Assembly: GCF_900608595.1 (NCBI RefSeq)
Contig: NZ_UWYY01000014.1
Coordinates: forward strand, 124,001 to 188,000
Length of the DNA stretch: 64,000 nt
Reading direction: 5' to 3'
Source of the DNA: Promicromonospora panici
GTDB taxonomy: Bacteria; Actinomycetota; Actinomycetes; Actinomycetales; Cellulomonadaceae
The position numbers were made by a program, and so were the translations under genes. Below are positions 52,006-60,889 of the stretch, piece by piece. Below the pieces are notes generated by a model. That model worked only from the letters and a program-made list of their open reading frames with translations. It ran no database searches and was not told where the DNA came from. How positions within the stretch are numbered: the stretch's first letter is position 1; each line of letters starts with the position of its first letter.

Positions 52006-55000
52006 AGTCACGACAGATCGTCATTGCCGGGGCGCTCGCCGCCGTGCTCACCCTGGCGGTGATCGCCGCCGCCGCGATCTGGGAGCGAACACCCTTGGTG
52101 GTTCTGGCGGCTCTGGTGGGTCTCCAGCTGGCAGTCGTCGTGCTCCTGCTCGATACGCGGCACAACTTGAGCGTCCGGCTGTACGACACGTCGCGCAAGC
52201 TCGAACGGCTGATCACGCACCGCAGTGCTCGGTCGGCCAAGGGCGAGGGCGCGCCCGCAGCTACGGAGGCAGTTTCGGGTCCCACGACAAAGACCGCGGG
52301 CACATCGGACGTCCGGCTCGTCCTCGCATCCAGGATCTTCGACCTCGAATGGTACGAGGCACAGGTGGGCCTCCAGTTCGACGACCTCGAGACCGCCGTC
52401 CGGCACTACCTCGACATCGGGGACCGCACGGGGGCTTCGCCGCACCCGCTGTTCTCCCCGGCGTGGACCCGTCAGGCTGGTCGGAGCCAGCTCATCGAGT
52501 ACCTCCGCAACGGGGAGAAGCGGTGGGGTGCGCCCACCTCTCCGGTCTTCGACCCCGCGCTGCTCGACGAGAGCCTCTCGGTCGGCAGGTACGGACCGCT
52601 CGCGTCGTTCCTGCTCCATCGTGGCGACGACGACCCCCTCCCGTACGACGGCGGAGCGGCTGACCGACTGACCCCCCGGGACGTGCGCGCACTGCTGCTG
52701 GAGTCGCTCGACGGCTGGCGTGACCGCGACAGCGACGTCGCCCCGGCCCGCGGGAGCGTGGATCCCCCTGAGCCGGACGAGGCACTGCGCGAGGCCCTGG
52801 AGCGGTTCGATGCGACTGCGGGCGAGGTTCCGCTGGTGAGCGTGATCCTGCCGACGTGGAACCGGGCGAGCACGCTCGCGGCAGCTGTCGCGTCGGTGCA
52901 GGCACAGTCGTACGAACGTTGGGAGCTCCTGGTCGCCGACGACGGCTCCACGGACGACACCGCGCTCGTGCTGGAGGCGCTGGCCGAGCGCGACGAGCGC
53001 GTCCACGTCCTCTCCCTGCCGCACGCCGGGGTGAGCGCGGCGAGGAACGCGGCCCTCCGTGTGGCACAGGGCGAGTGCGTCGCGTTCCTGGACGCCGACA
53101 AGGAGTGGGAACCGGAGTTCCTGCGCACGATGCTCGCGTGGCTGACCTCGTCGGGGAAGCGCACGGCGGCCGCCGTGTCCGCGGTCACCCGGGCGGGCCA
53201 CACCTTCTACCGCAGCGCGCCGGCCACTGACCGTTCGATGTGGGTGGGCAACACGATCGACCAGACCGCGATCGTCGCGTCGCGCGAGCTCGTGGAGCAG
53301 GTCGGAGGCTTCGACGAGACCCTACGTCGCGCTGTGGACTATGACCTGGTGCTCTCGCTGTTCGAGCTCGAACCCATCGAGATCGTCCCGTTCGTCGGCG
53401 TCCGGTACAGCGAGGACGACCAGGACCCCCACCGGGTCAGCGAGTCCGAGTCGGTCGCGTGGAACTTCTGGGTCGCCGACCGGAAGGGGTGGACGACCCT
53501 GTCGGCACAGCGGAGGGTCTCCGGCCTCGTGAGCGTCGTTGTGGACGACGTGCGGTCGCACGCCCAGGCGCAAGCGCTCCTGGAGAACCTGGACGCGCAC
53601 AGCAACGGGCTCGACGTCGAGTTCTTGCTGGTGCCGCGGGACAACGCCTGGCCACTCGCTCGTGAACTCGCGCTGCTCGCCCCACGCGATCCACGAGTGT
53701 CTCTCGTCCCGGTGCACCACGACGTGTCCCGGACGTTGAACGTGAACCGGGCGCTGCGGGCGGCTCGCGGGGACCGCGCCCTCGTCATGTCCGCGGTACA
53801 GCGCTTTGCATCGGGCGACCTGGCGACCCTGCTGGACCCGCTGGAGGACCCGGACGTCGCGGCGACCCACCCCGTCACCCTCGACGCGACGCGGCTCGTG
53901 CAGGACGCCGGCGTCGTCTACGCCGAGCACGGTACGGATCCCGTGCCGTTCCTCGACGGGCTACCACCGGACGGTCTCGGGCTGGACGGTACGCCCGTCG
54001 CGGTGCCTGGCGCGCCCCTGCCGCTGGCTGCCCGGACGGCGGACATCCTGGCGGTGCATGGAATGAGCACCCGGCTGCTCAGTCTCTGGGCCGATGTCGA
54101 TCTCGCCCAGCGCCTCGCGCGGCACACGGGTGGGTCCGTGCGGCTGGTGACCGACACGGTGGCGGAGAGTACGGAGGAGACTCGGTTCGGCCGGGCGCAC
54201 GCTACGGCGGCCGACGTCCGGACCTTCGCCGAGCTGTGGCCCGATCCCCCAGCCGGATCCCGCGCCGTCTGGACAGCGGCCGGGCGCGCCCCGCACTTCA
54301 CGGGTCTTGCTTCCATGTCCGTCCCGGGCGAGCCCGAGCGTTGGTCCCGCGGCTTGTGGCTGCCCGGTGGTGACCGAGCCACGGTGCACGAGCGCCCGCC
54401 AAGGCTGCGCTGGTCGGTGAAGACGGCGGCTCCGGCCGATGACCGCGCCCGGTCGTGGGGTGACTTCCACTTCGCGGGATCGCTCGCGCGGGCGCTCGGC
54501 GCGCTCGGCCAGGACGCGGTGGTCGACTACCAGCCGAACGCCGAGCGACCCACCGGCTCGCTGGACGACGTGGCGGTGAACCTCCGCGGGCTGCGGCCCA
54601 TCGGGCTGCCCGCGGACGCCACCAGCATCGCGTGGGTGATCAGCCACCCGGACGACGTGACGGCCAAGGAGCTGGCGGCCTACGACCTGTGCTACGCGGC
54701 GAGCTCCACCTGGTCGGCCTGGATGACCGAACAGTTCGGCGTGGGCGTCACACCGCTGCTGCAGTGCACCGATCCCGAGCTGTTCTACCCGGACGACTCC
54801 CCGGTTCCTGAGGTGACCGGAAAGGTCCTCATGGTCGGCAACTCGCGAAAGCAGTACCGCCCGGCCGCATGGCACGCGTCTCGCTCGGGGCTCCCGGTCG
54901 CGATCTACGGTGGCGACTGGGAGGGTCTGGTCCCCGACGAGACGATCGCGGGGCAGTACGTCCCGAACGACGAGCTGCGTCGTTACTACCGCAGCGCGGC

Positions 55001-55346
55001 ATGGGTCCTGAACGACCACTGGGCCGACATGCGCGCGAGCGGGTACCTGTCGAACCGGATCTTCGACGTCCTCGCGTCCGGTGGACGGCTGCTCACCGAC
55101 GACGTCGCCGGGCTCGCGGACGTGTTCCCCCGCACCGCGGCGCTACCCGAAGGGCTCGCCGTGTTCGAGTCGCCCGTGGAGCTGGTGAACCTGTTGGAGA
55201 AGGGCGCGGCGGGCTATTACACCGAAGAAGGGCTCGCGGCGACGTCCGAGCTCGTGCGTCGCGAGCACAGCTTCGCGGCGCGAGCCCAGGTCATGCTGGA
55301 CGACGTGCTGCGCCACCGAAAGTCCGGAACGAGGGAGAGCGGCTGA
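52002..55346 (+). CDS. 1114-residue membrane-anchored multi-domain glycosyltransferase, second paralogue
   Basis: Two N-terminal helices (about 6-50) are followed by a linker and the IFDLEWYEAQVGLQF module (near 113) with its PHPLFSPAW continuation. GT2 domain 1 is intact (about 280-500: VSVILPTWNRASTL, VADDGSTDDT, FLDADKEWEPEF). The second GT-A-like domain (about 505-745) has lost a clear DxD. The C-terminal GT-B domain (about 800-1100) shows RSWGDFHFAGSLARAL, AWVISHPDDV, PLLQCTDPELFYPDD and SNRIFDVLASGGRLL. The C-terminal half matches the 47.3 and 60.9 kb proteins in order and motifs. GTG 52002 overlaps the RgpF stop. It probably acts at the inner membrane face on the same lipid-linked glycan. 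Confidence 0.82.
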   Translation: MKSRQIVIAGALAAVLTLAVIAAAAIWERTPLVVLAALVGLQLAVVVLLLDTRHNLSVRLYDTSRKLERLITHRSARSAKGEGAPAATEAVSGPTTKTAGTSDVRLVLASRIFDLEWYEAQVGLQFDDLETAVRHYLDIGDRTGASPHPLFSPAWTRQAGRSQLIEYLRNGEKRWGAPTSPVFDPALLDESLSVGRYGPLASFLLHRGDDDPLPYDGGAADRLTPRDVRALLLESLDGWRDRDSDVAPARGSVDPPEPDEALREALERFDATAGEVPLVSVILPTWNRASTLAAAVASVQAQSYERWELLVADDGSTDDTALVLEALAERDERVHVLSLPHAGVSAARNAALRVAQGECVAFLDADKEWEPEFLRTMLAWLTSSGKRTAAAVSAVTRAGHTFYRSAPATDRSMWVGNTIDQTAIVASRELVEQVGGFDETLRRAVDYDLVLSLFELEPIEIVPFVGVRYSEDDQDPHRVSESESVAWNFWVADRKGWTTLSAQRRVSGLVSVVVDDVRSHAQAQALLENLDAHSNGLDVEFLLVPRDNAWPLARELALLAPRDPRVSLVPVHHDVSRTLNVNRALRAARGDRALVMSAVQRFASGDLATLLDPLEDPDVAATHPVTLDATRLVQDAGVVYAEHGTDPVPFLDGLPPDGLGLDGTPVAVPGAPLPLAARTADILAVHGMSTRLLSLWADVDLAQRLARHTGGSVRLVTDTVAESTEETRFGRAHATAADVRTFAELWPDPPAGSRAVWTAAGRAPHFTGLASMSVPGEPERWSRGLWLPGGDRATVHERPPRLRWSVKTAAPADDRARSWGDFHFAGSLARALGALGQDAVVDYQPNAERPTGSLDDVAVNLRGLRPIGLPADATSIAWVISHPDDVTAKELAAYDLCYAASSTWSAWMTEQFGVGVTPLLQCTDPELFYPDDSPVPEVTGKVLMVGNSRKQYRPAAWHASRSGLPVAIYGGDWEGLVPDETIAGQYVPNDELRRYYRSAAWVLNDHWADMRASGYLSNRIFDVLASGGRLLTDDVAGLADVFPRTAALPEGLAVFESPVELVNLLEKGAAGYYTEEGLAATSELVRREHSFAARAQVMLDDVLRHRKSGTRESG

Positions 55347-55351
55347 CGCCC

Positions 55352-56092
55352 ATGGCCGACCACCTCTTCATCATGGGCCTCGGCCGTTCCGGGACGACCG
55401 TACTGGCGCAGGTCCTCAACCAGCACGGTGAGATCGCCATGGGCATGGAGCGTTTCAAGAAAGCATGGCCCGACCTGAGCGCGCTCACCCCCGCCCACTT
55501 CACGAGAGAGCGGTTCTTCGATTTCTCCGACGAGATGACCAACATCGCGCCGTGGCGTCCGGAATGGCGGGACTACTACGCGCGGATCGACGAGAAGTTC
55601 GATCGCGTCCGATACGTCGGAGACAAGATCACCAACCTGTTCGTCCTGAAGCTCCTGACGAGCTTTCCCCAGGGCCAGGTGGTCGTGATCGCGCGGGACC
55701 TCGCTGCCACGGCCGCCTCGTGGGATGCGCGGGCCAAGAACCCGGCGGATGTGAACTGGCCGGCAAAGAACGACGGCGTGGCGGCCATCCGGTTCTGGAA
55801 CGATGCGCTGCACAAGACGATCCGGGCGGTGTCGCAGCATCCGGGACAGGTGCACGTGGTGGAGTACGAGCGCGTGTTCTCGGACCCAGAGGCCACGTCG
55901 CTGCGGCGGCTCAGCGCGGCACTCGGGCTGGAGTGGGACGAGGGGATCGATACCGCGTTCAGCGCGGCGCACGCCATCTACGCCGAGAGAATCGTGGGAA
56001 AGGTGCGGAGGCTCGACGACGACCTGCAGGCACGGATCGACCGGGACGCCGACACGACAGCGTGGAAGGCCGTGCTCGACCTGACCCTCTGA
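55352..56092 (+). CDS. Sulfotransferase (PAPS-dependent) 3
   Basis: This 246-residue protein begins MADHLFIMGLGRSGTTVLAQ, a phosphosulfate-binding loop almost at the first residue. The 3'-phosphate region reads GQVVVIARDLAATAASWDAR, and VHVVEYERVFSDPEATSLRRL (read in parts) is the usual late motif. It is the last gene of the 44.2-56.1 kb plus-strand run, 5 nt after the glycosyltransferase stop, which ties sulfation directly to glycan assembly. It is only distantly similar to the pair at 22-24 kb. A kinase with a similar P-loop is less likely because the RSGTT loop and its neighbours follow the sulfotransferase pattern. Confidence 0.8.
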   Translation: MADHLFIMGLGRSGTTVLAQVLNQHGEIAMGMERFKKAWPDLSALTPAHFTRERFFDFSDEMTNIAPWRPEWRDYYARIDEKFDRVRYVGDKITNLFVLKLLTSFPQGQVVVIARDLAATAASWDARAKNPADVNWPAKNDGVAAIRFWNDALHKTIRAVSQHPGQVHVVEYERVFSDPEATSLRRLSAALGLEWDEGIDTAFSAAHAIYAERIVGKVRRLDDDLQARIDRDADTTAWKAVLDLTL

Positions 56093-56093
56093 G

Positions 56094-58310
56094 CTAGCCC
56101 GTCAGCCGCACGTTGTCCACCCAGAACGGACCGTCCCAGGTCTGGTTCGTCGAGCCGCGGACCCAGACCTTGATGCGGACGATCGGCTCCTCAGCGTTCC
56201 AGGTGCTCAGGTCGAGTCGGACGGTGTGCCAGTCGGCGTCGGAACCGATCGCGACGGTTCCCTGCGCGACGGCACCTTCCGCACCGTAGACCCGTACGCG
56301 GACGTGCCGGGCACCGACCTGTGCGTCGGCGGGTGCCCGCACGTCGAGCGACAGCGCGGTCTCCGGGCCTGTTGTCACGGGCGCGGGCAGCGGCGCCTCG
56401 ACACCACGCCACAGCTGCGCCAGGTCGGACACGAACTGAAGGTCGCGCGGTACATCAGCCCGCAGCATCGTGCCCTCGGCGCTCACTCTGCTCACCGCGT
56501 CGGATGCCCGCCAGCCGTCGACGCCGTCGGAGAAGTCCGCCAGCCCCGTCGCTGCCGGAGCCGGTGAGGTGGCCTGTGCGCTCAGCGACGCGGGGAGCGG
56601 CGTGGGCTCGGTCCGGACGGCGAGTGCGCCGGGGTCCCAGCCCGCCACGGCGTCGCCCCAGTCGTCGATCCCGATCACGTCGAGCGCGAACGCCGTGGAC
56701 TCCAGGGAACGCTTCGTGTCGATGGCCTGAAAGACATGACGGATGAGCCTCGGCTGGTACGGCGCCGCGGGCTCGGACCGGGACAGGTCGCGGTTCCACA
56801 GGCCGAAGCGAAGCCCGCTCTCGGTCAGGTGGTCGATGTGCCGCTGCAGGATGAACGCGTCGATGCCGTCCAGGAAGGCCACCTTGTAGTAGAGGTACGC
56901 GAAGCAGGCGGCCTGGAGCCGCTGGGCCCGGTCGGAGTCGTCGGCTGCGTGGCAGCCCTGCTCGGACAGGATGATCCTGCGAGGGCTGCCGCGATAGGCC
57001 AGCTCGGGTTGCCGGACGTAGGCGTCGAGCAGCTCGATGTTCCGCGGCGTGATGCGCGGGGTGGTGGCGACGTCGTCGGTCGCCTTGGTGTCCTGCCAGA
57101 ATGCCGGGTCCTCGAACTTCTCGGGGTACGTATGGTGCGCGACGTTCCAGGGGTAGTCGCCGTGGGCCTTGGTCAGGCGGTTGAGCCCGTCGAGGACCTC
57201 CTTGCCGGGGTAGTAGCGCAGCGGCTGGTCCGCGTGCCCGGAGGGACGCCGCCACGAATGGGTGAGCGACACGTACACCCGCGGCTCGGAGTAGGCAGTC
57301 CGCGCGGCGAGGTAGGTGAGGCGGAGGGCTCGTTCGTAGGAGCCCAGGAACTCCCGAAGCGTCTTCTCGCCCATGTTCTGCCAGCTCCACTGGGCGTCGA
57401 TCTCGTTTCCGACGATGAACCCGGTCGCCCGGCCGTATCTCGCGTCCTGCCGGGTGTAGCGCTCCGCGAGGAACGCGACCGCCGCCGTGTAGGCCGCGGT
57501 GCCGCGAGCGGTCACCGTGTCGAACGCGTAGACCTTTCCCGCGCCGGGTACCGCGTCGGGGTGCCTCAGCAGGGGCCACGCGGAGCCGGCGCGCTGATCC
57601 TCCCGGAGCAGAAGGATCAGGTTGACCACGGTGCCGTTCGCCGACATGGGCCGGATCTGGCGGTCGAGGCGGGCCAAGGACTCCGAGGAGAACCAGTAGG
57701 TCTTGCCCTCCCACTCGAACGGGACCGACCGGTCCAGCCCTTCGTCCCGTACCTGCATCACCCGGTTGAGCGAGACGTTCACCGTCGCGTGCCCGATGCC
57801 GAGGATCTCCGCGTCGGACGTCACCTGGCTCTGGAGCCCCTTCTTGGTAGGCGGCGTCGGATAGGGATAGGCGTTCGTCGGCGTGATCACCAGGTCGTCA
57901 GCGAAGTGGTGGCTGCCGAGCGCCTTCCCCTCGACGACGGCGCGGTAGGCGTCGTCATAGGTATCGGTGTCGTCCGGGGGGTGCGCGACGGTCACTGAGA
58001 ACGTGCCGTCAGCCGCGGCCTCGGCGTCACCGACGGGTTCGCGGACGGACCAGGCGGCAGGGTTCTCGTAGGGCTCCGATGCGTACACCCGGACGGTCTC
58101 TCCCGGTGGGGCGCCGCCGCTGACGACAACTGAATCGTCAGTGACGGTGACGTGCTCAACGCCCGTGGGCGCGACCTGATCGGGACGGGTCATGAGGACG
58201 ACGGCCACGATCCCGAGTGCGAGCACGACGGCGCTCAGGACGAGCAGCCGCCAACGGGCGGTCGCGGGGTGTGGCGTCGCGGGCTGGGCCGGCGGAACGG
58301 TTCCGCTCAC
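56094..58310 (-). CDS. Membrane-anchored DUF5722-like glycoside hydrolase-type protein
   Basis: This 738-residue protein has one N-terminal helix (about 22-42), so the rest lies outside the membrane. An Ig-like stretch (about 50-140) precedes a TIM-barrel region (about 150-600). Candidate acids lie in GFIVGNEIDAQW (near 300) and RRIILSEQGC (near 448), the spacing expected of clan-A-type glycosidases. The C-terminal 130 residues look like a carbohydrate-binding jelly roll (SLDVRAPADAQ, WVDNVRLTG). It may trim or cyclise the secreted polymer. It overlaps the stop-start junction with the rhamnosidase gene. Its own stop is 1 nt from the stop of the convergent sulfotransferase. Confidence 0.72.
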   Translation of the reverse strand: MSGTVPPAQPATPHPATARWRLLVLSAVVLALGIVAVVLMTRPDQVAPTGVEHVTVTDDSVVVSGGAPPGETVRVYASEPYENPAAWSVREPVGDAEAAADGTFSVTVAHPPDDTDTYDDAYRAVVEGKALGSHHFADDLVITPTNAYPYPTPPTKKGLQSQVTSDAEILGIGHATVNVSLNRVMQVRDEGLDRSVPFEWEGKTYWFSSESLARLDRQIRPMSANGTVVNLILLLREDQRAGSAWPLLRHPDAVPGAGKVYAFDTVTARGTAAYTAAVAFLAERYTRQDARYGRATGFIVGNEIDAQWSWQNMGEKTLREFLGSYERALRLTYLAARTAYSEPRVYVSLTHSWRRPSGHADQPLRYYPGKEVLDGLNRLTKAHGDYPWNVAHHTYPEKFEDPAFWQDTKATDDVATTPRITPRNIELLDAYVRQPELAYRGSPRRIILSEQGCHAADDSDRAQRLQAACFAYLYYKVAFLDGIDAFILQRHIDHLTESGLRFGLWNRDLSRSEPAAPYQPRLIRHVFQAIDTKRSLESTAFALDVIGIDDWGDAVAGWDPGALAVRTEPTPLPASLSAQATSPAPAATGLADFSDGVDGWRASDAVSRVSAEGTMLRADVPRDLQFVSDLAQLWRGVEAPLPAPVTTGPETALSLDVRAPADAQVGARHVRVRVYGAEGAVAQGTVAIGSDADWHTVRLDLSTWNAEEPIVRIKVWVRGSTNQTWDGPFWVDNVRLTG

Positions 58311-60889
58311 GTGGTCCCAGGCAGGGCGATCGCGAACTCGTGCGAGCCAGGCCCGACGGGGAAGGACCGCCCGTCAGGACTCCGCACCACACCCGACGTA
58401 CCCTGCGGCAGGCGCACGCTCATGCGGATCCGGCCCGCGGGCTCGCGTTGCCACCCGGCCTCGATCTCCCCGTACGGGCTGTCGTGCCGAGTGGTCGCCC
58501 CGTCGAGCTCGTCGGGCAGCAGCGGGGCGATCGACACCGTCCGGTAGCCCGGTGAGGTGGGCTCGAGCCCACCGATCCTGCGGTGCATCCAGTCGGCGAC
58601 CGCGCCGAGCGCGTAATGGTTGAACGACGTCATACCGGGATTGTTGACGGTGCCATCGGGGCGCAGGCTGTCCCAGCGTTCCCAGATGGACGTGGCGCCC
58701 ATGGTCACGGGATACAGCCACGACGGGCAGCTGGTCTGGAAGAGCATGCGGAAGGCCAGGTCGGAATGACCGGCATCGGTCAGGGCGTCCAGGATCAGGG
58801 GTGTTCCGACGAAGCCGGTGGAAACCGTGAAGTCGGCGTCCCGGACCCTCCGGGCCAGGTGCTCCCCCGCGGACTTGCGGAGGCCCGAGTCGGGCAGCAG
58901 GTTCCAGCACAGGGCCATGGCGTAGGCCGTCTGAGAATCACTCTGGATGCGGCCGTCCTGCTCGACGAATGCTCCGGCGAACGCCCGTCGTGCCCGGGCC
59001 GCGAGATCCGCGTACCGTGCGGTGGTCCCCGGTTCGTCCAGGACATTTCCGGTCAGGGCGACAAGCTCTGCCGAGCGCGCCAGGTGAGCGGTGGCCACGA
59101 TGTGCGGCGGGCACTGCGCGGCGGCGGGGTTGTCGGCCGGGGCGGCCGGGTCGAGCCAGTCCCCGAACTGGCCGCCCCCGTCCCAGATGAGATCATCACC
59201 GGCCAGCTCTGCCTCCCGGTCGACCCAGGCACGCATGGACCCGAGCTGACGGCGCAGCAGACCCGCGTCACCGAACCGTTGGTAGACGACCCAGGGGACG
59301 ACGACCGAGGCGTCGCCCCACGCTGCCGCGGCGGGTTCCGCGTGGCGCAGGACGTCCGGCACCACGAACGGGACCCCGCCGTCGGGGTGCTGCTCGGCGG
59401 CGAGGTCGGCCAGCCAGCCGGAGAGGAACGCTCCGACGTCGAACAGGTAGGCGGCGGTAGGCGCGAAGACCTGGATGTCGCCGGTCCAGCCCAGCCGCTC
59501 GTCGCGCTGCGGGCAGTCGGTCGGCACCGCGAGGAAGTTGCCGCGTGCGCTGCGCACCACGTTCTCGTGGAACCTGTCCAGGAGCTGGTGCCCGCTGCGG
59601 AACCAGCCCGTGCGGTCCAGGTCCGTCCCCAGGACGACGGCGGTCACGTCCTCGGGACGGAGGCCGCCGACACCGGATACCTCGGCATAGCGGAACCCGT
59701 GGAACGTGAGACCGGGCTCCAGCGTCTCCGTGGCTCCGCCTGCAAGGTGGTAGGTGGCCGTCGCGCGGGCCGAGCGCAGCGGCTCCGTACACAGCCTGCC
59801 GTCCTGCAGGATCTCAGCGTGCCGGACGACGACGCGGTCGCCCGGCCGCCCGTCCCGGACCGTGAGCTGTACGCGGCCCACGAGGTTCTCGCCGAAGTCC
59901 ACGATCACGCGTCCGGCATCATCGACGGTGCAGGTCTGCGCGGGAACTGTGCGCAGCACCCGGACCGGTGGACGGTCCGCCGGCCCGATGCGGCCGAGAT
60001 CCTCGTCCAGGACGTCCACCTTGCCGGAGGAGTGCTCGGGTGTGTCCAGCAACCGCAGGTCGGTCTCCTGGCCGTCGTAGAGATCGTCCCGGAGCACGTG
60101 GCTCGGGCGGGACGCCCAGGAGGCGTCAGTGACCACACGTTCCGTCGGACGGTCCGCATAGGTGAGCTCGAGCTGGGCGAGCAGCGCCAGCCGGTCCCCG
60201 TACAGGTCACGCTTGCGCAGGTTCGTCAGATGGCCCCGGTACCAGCCGTTGCCCAGCAGCGCCGAGATCTGGTGCCGCCCAGGGGTGAGCAGAGCGGTGA
60301 CGTCGTACGTCTGGTAGCTGAGCCGGTGCTCGTACGAGGTCCATCCCGGCGCCAGCACGCCGTCGCCCACGGGGCGTCCGTCGATCCGTGCCTCGTACAC
60401 GCCCAGCGCCGACGCGTAGAGGCGGGCATCGACGAGACCCTCGTGGACGGTGAACCCCCGGGAGAGCAGGGGTGCGGGCCCGTCGAGGCTGTCGTCCGCC
60501 GGGCTGATGAAGCGTGCGGACCAGTCCTGGGGCGAGGCGAGGGCCATCTCGAACCGGCCCGGGTCGGACCAGGCGGTCCAGGAGATCTGTTCGTCACCCG
60601 GCGCTCGGCCTCCCGCACGGATCTCGACGACCGCGCGGTCCCGGGCGCCGAGTGGGCTGCCCGGCCAGGGAACGAGAACCTGATCGGTGCCGCGTACGAG
60701 CTGGACCGCGCTCGGACCGCCGTTCAGAGAGGTACGGAGCTCGTACCGGTCCTGACGCCAGCCTGGCGCGGCCTGCTCCACCCGCCAGGAGAGACGAGGC
60801 GCCGCAACCTCCGTCACGACAGGCTGAGCCGAAGCGGCCCGCAGCGGCAGGTGCTCGATGCGTACGTGCGTGGTGACCGGGGCCGTCAT
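58307..60889 (-). CDS. Alpha-L-rhamnosidase (glycoside hydrolase family 78)
   Basis: This 860-residue enzyme has no signal peptide, so it is probably cytoplasmic. It opens with the GH78 N-terminal beta domain (VTEVAAPRLSWRVEQ, YEARIDGRPVGDGVLAPGWTSYEH in parts, GNGWYRG) and IVDFGENLVGRV. The catalytic alpha/alpha barrel has PTDCPQRDERLGWTGD (near 457), WGDASVVVPW, FGDWLDP and TSIWERWDS (near 733). These carry the general acid and general base Glu of the family. The C-terminal GH78 sheet domain follows. It hydrolyses terminal alpha-L-rhamnose. Its coupling (ATGA at both ends) with a giant glycosyltransferase and a glycosidase is unusual and suggests a quality-control or recycling role in rhamnan synthesis. 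Confidence 0.93.
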   Translation of the reverse strand: MTAPVTTHVRIEHLPLRAASAQPVVTEVAAPRLSWRVEQAAPGWRQDRYELRTSLNGGPSAVQLVRGTDQVLVPWPGSPLGARDRAVVEIRAGGRAPGDEQISWTAWSDPGRFEMALASPQDWSARFISPADDSLDGPAPLLSRGFTVHEGLVDARLYASALGVYEARIDGRPVGDGVLAPGWTSYEHRLSYQTYDVTALLTPGRHQISALLGNGWYRGHLTNLRKRDLYGDRLALLAQLELTYADRPTERVVTDASWASRPSHVLRDDLYDGQETDLRLLDTPEHSSGKVDVLDEDLGRIGPADRPPVRVLRTVPAQTCTVDDAGRVIVDFGENLVGRVQLTVRDGRPGDRVVVRHAEILQDGRLCTEPLRSARATATYHLAGGATETLEPGLTFHGFRYAEVSGVGGLRPEDVTAVVLGTDLDRTGWFRSGHQLLDRFHENVVRSARGNFLAVPTDCPQRDERLGWTGDIQVFAPTAAYLFDVGAFLSGWLADLAAEQHPDGGVPFVVPDVLRHAEPAAAAWGDASVVVPWVVYQRFGDAGLLRRQLGSMRAWVDREAELAGDDLIWDGGGQFGDWLDPAAPADNPAAAQCPPHIVATAHLARSAELVALTGNVLDEPGTTARYADLAARARRAFAGAFVEQDGRIQSDSQTAYAMALCWNLLPDSGLRKSAGEHLARRVRDADFTVSTGFVGTPLILDALTDAGHSDLAFRMLFQTSCPSWLYPVTMGATSIWERWDSLRPDGTVNNPGMTSFNHYALGAVADWMHRRIGGLEPTSPGYRTVSIAPLLPDELDGATTRHDSPYGEIEAGWQREPAGRIRMSVRLPQGTSGVVRSPDGRSFPVGPGSHEFAIALPGTT

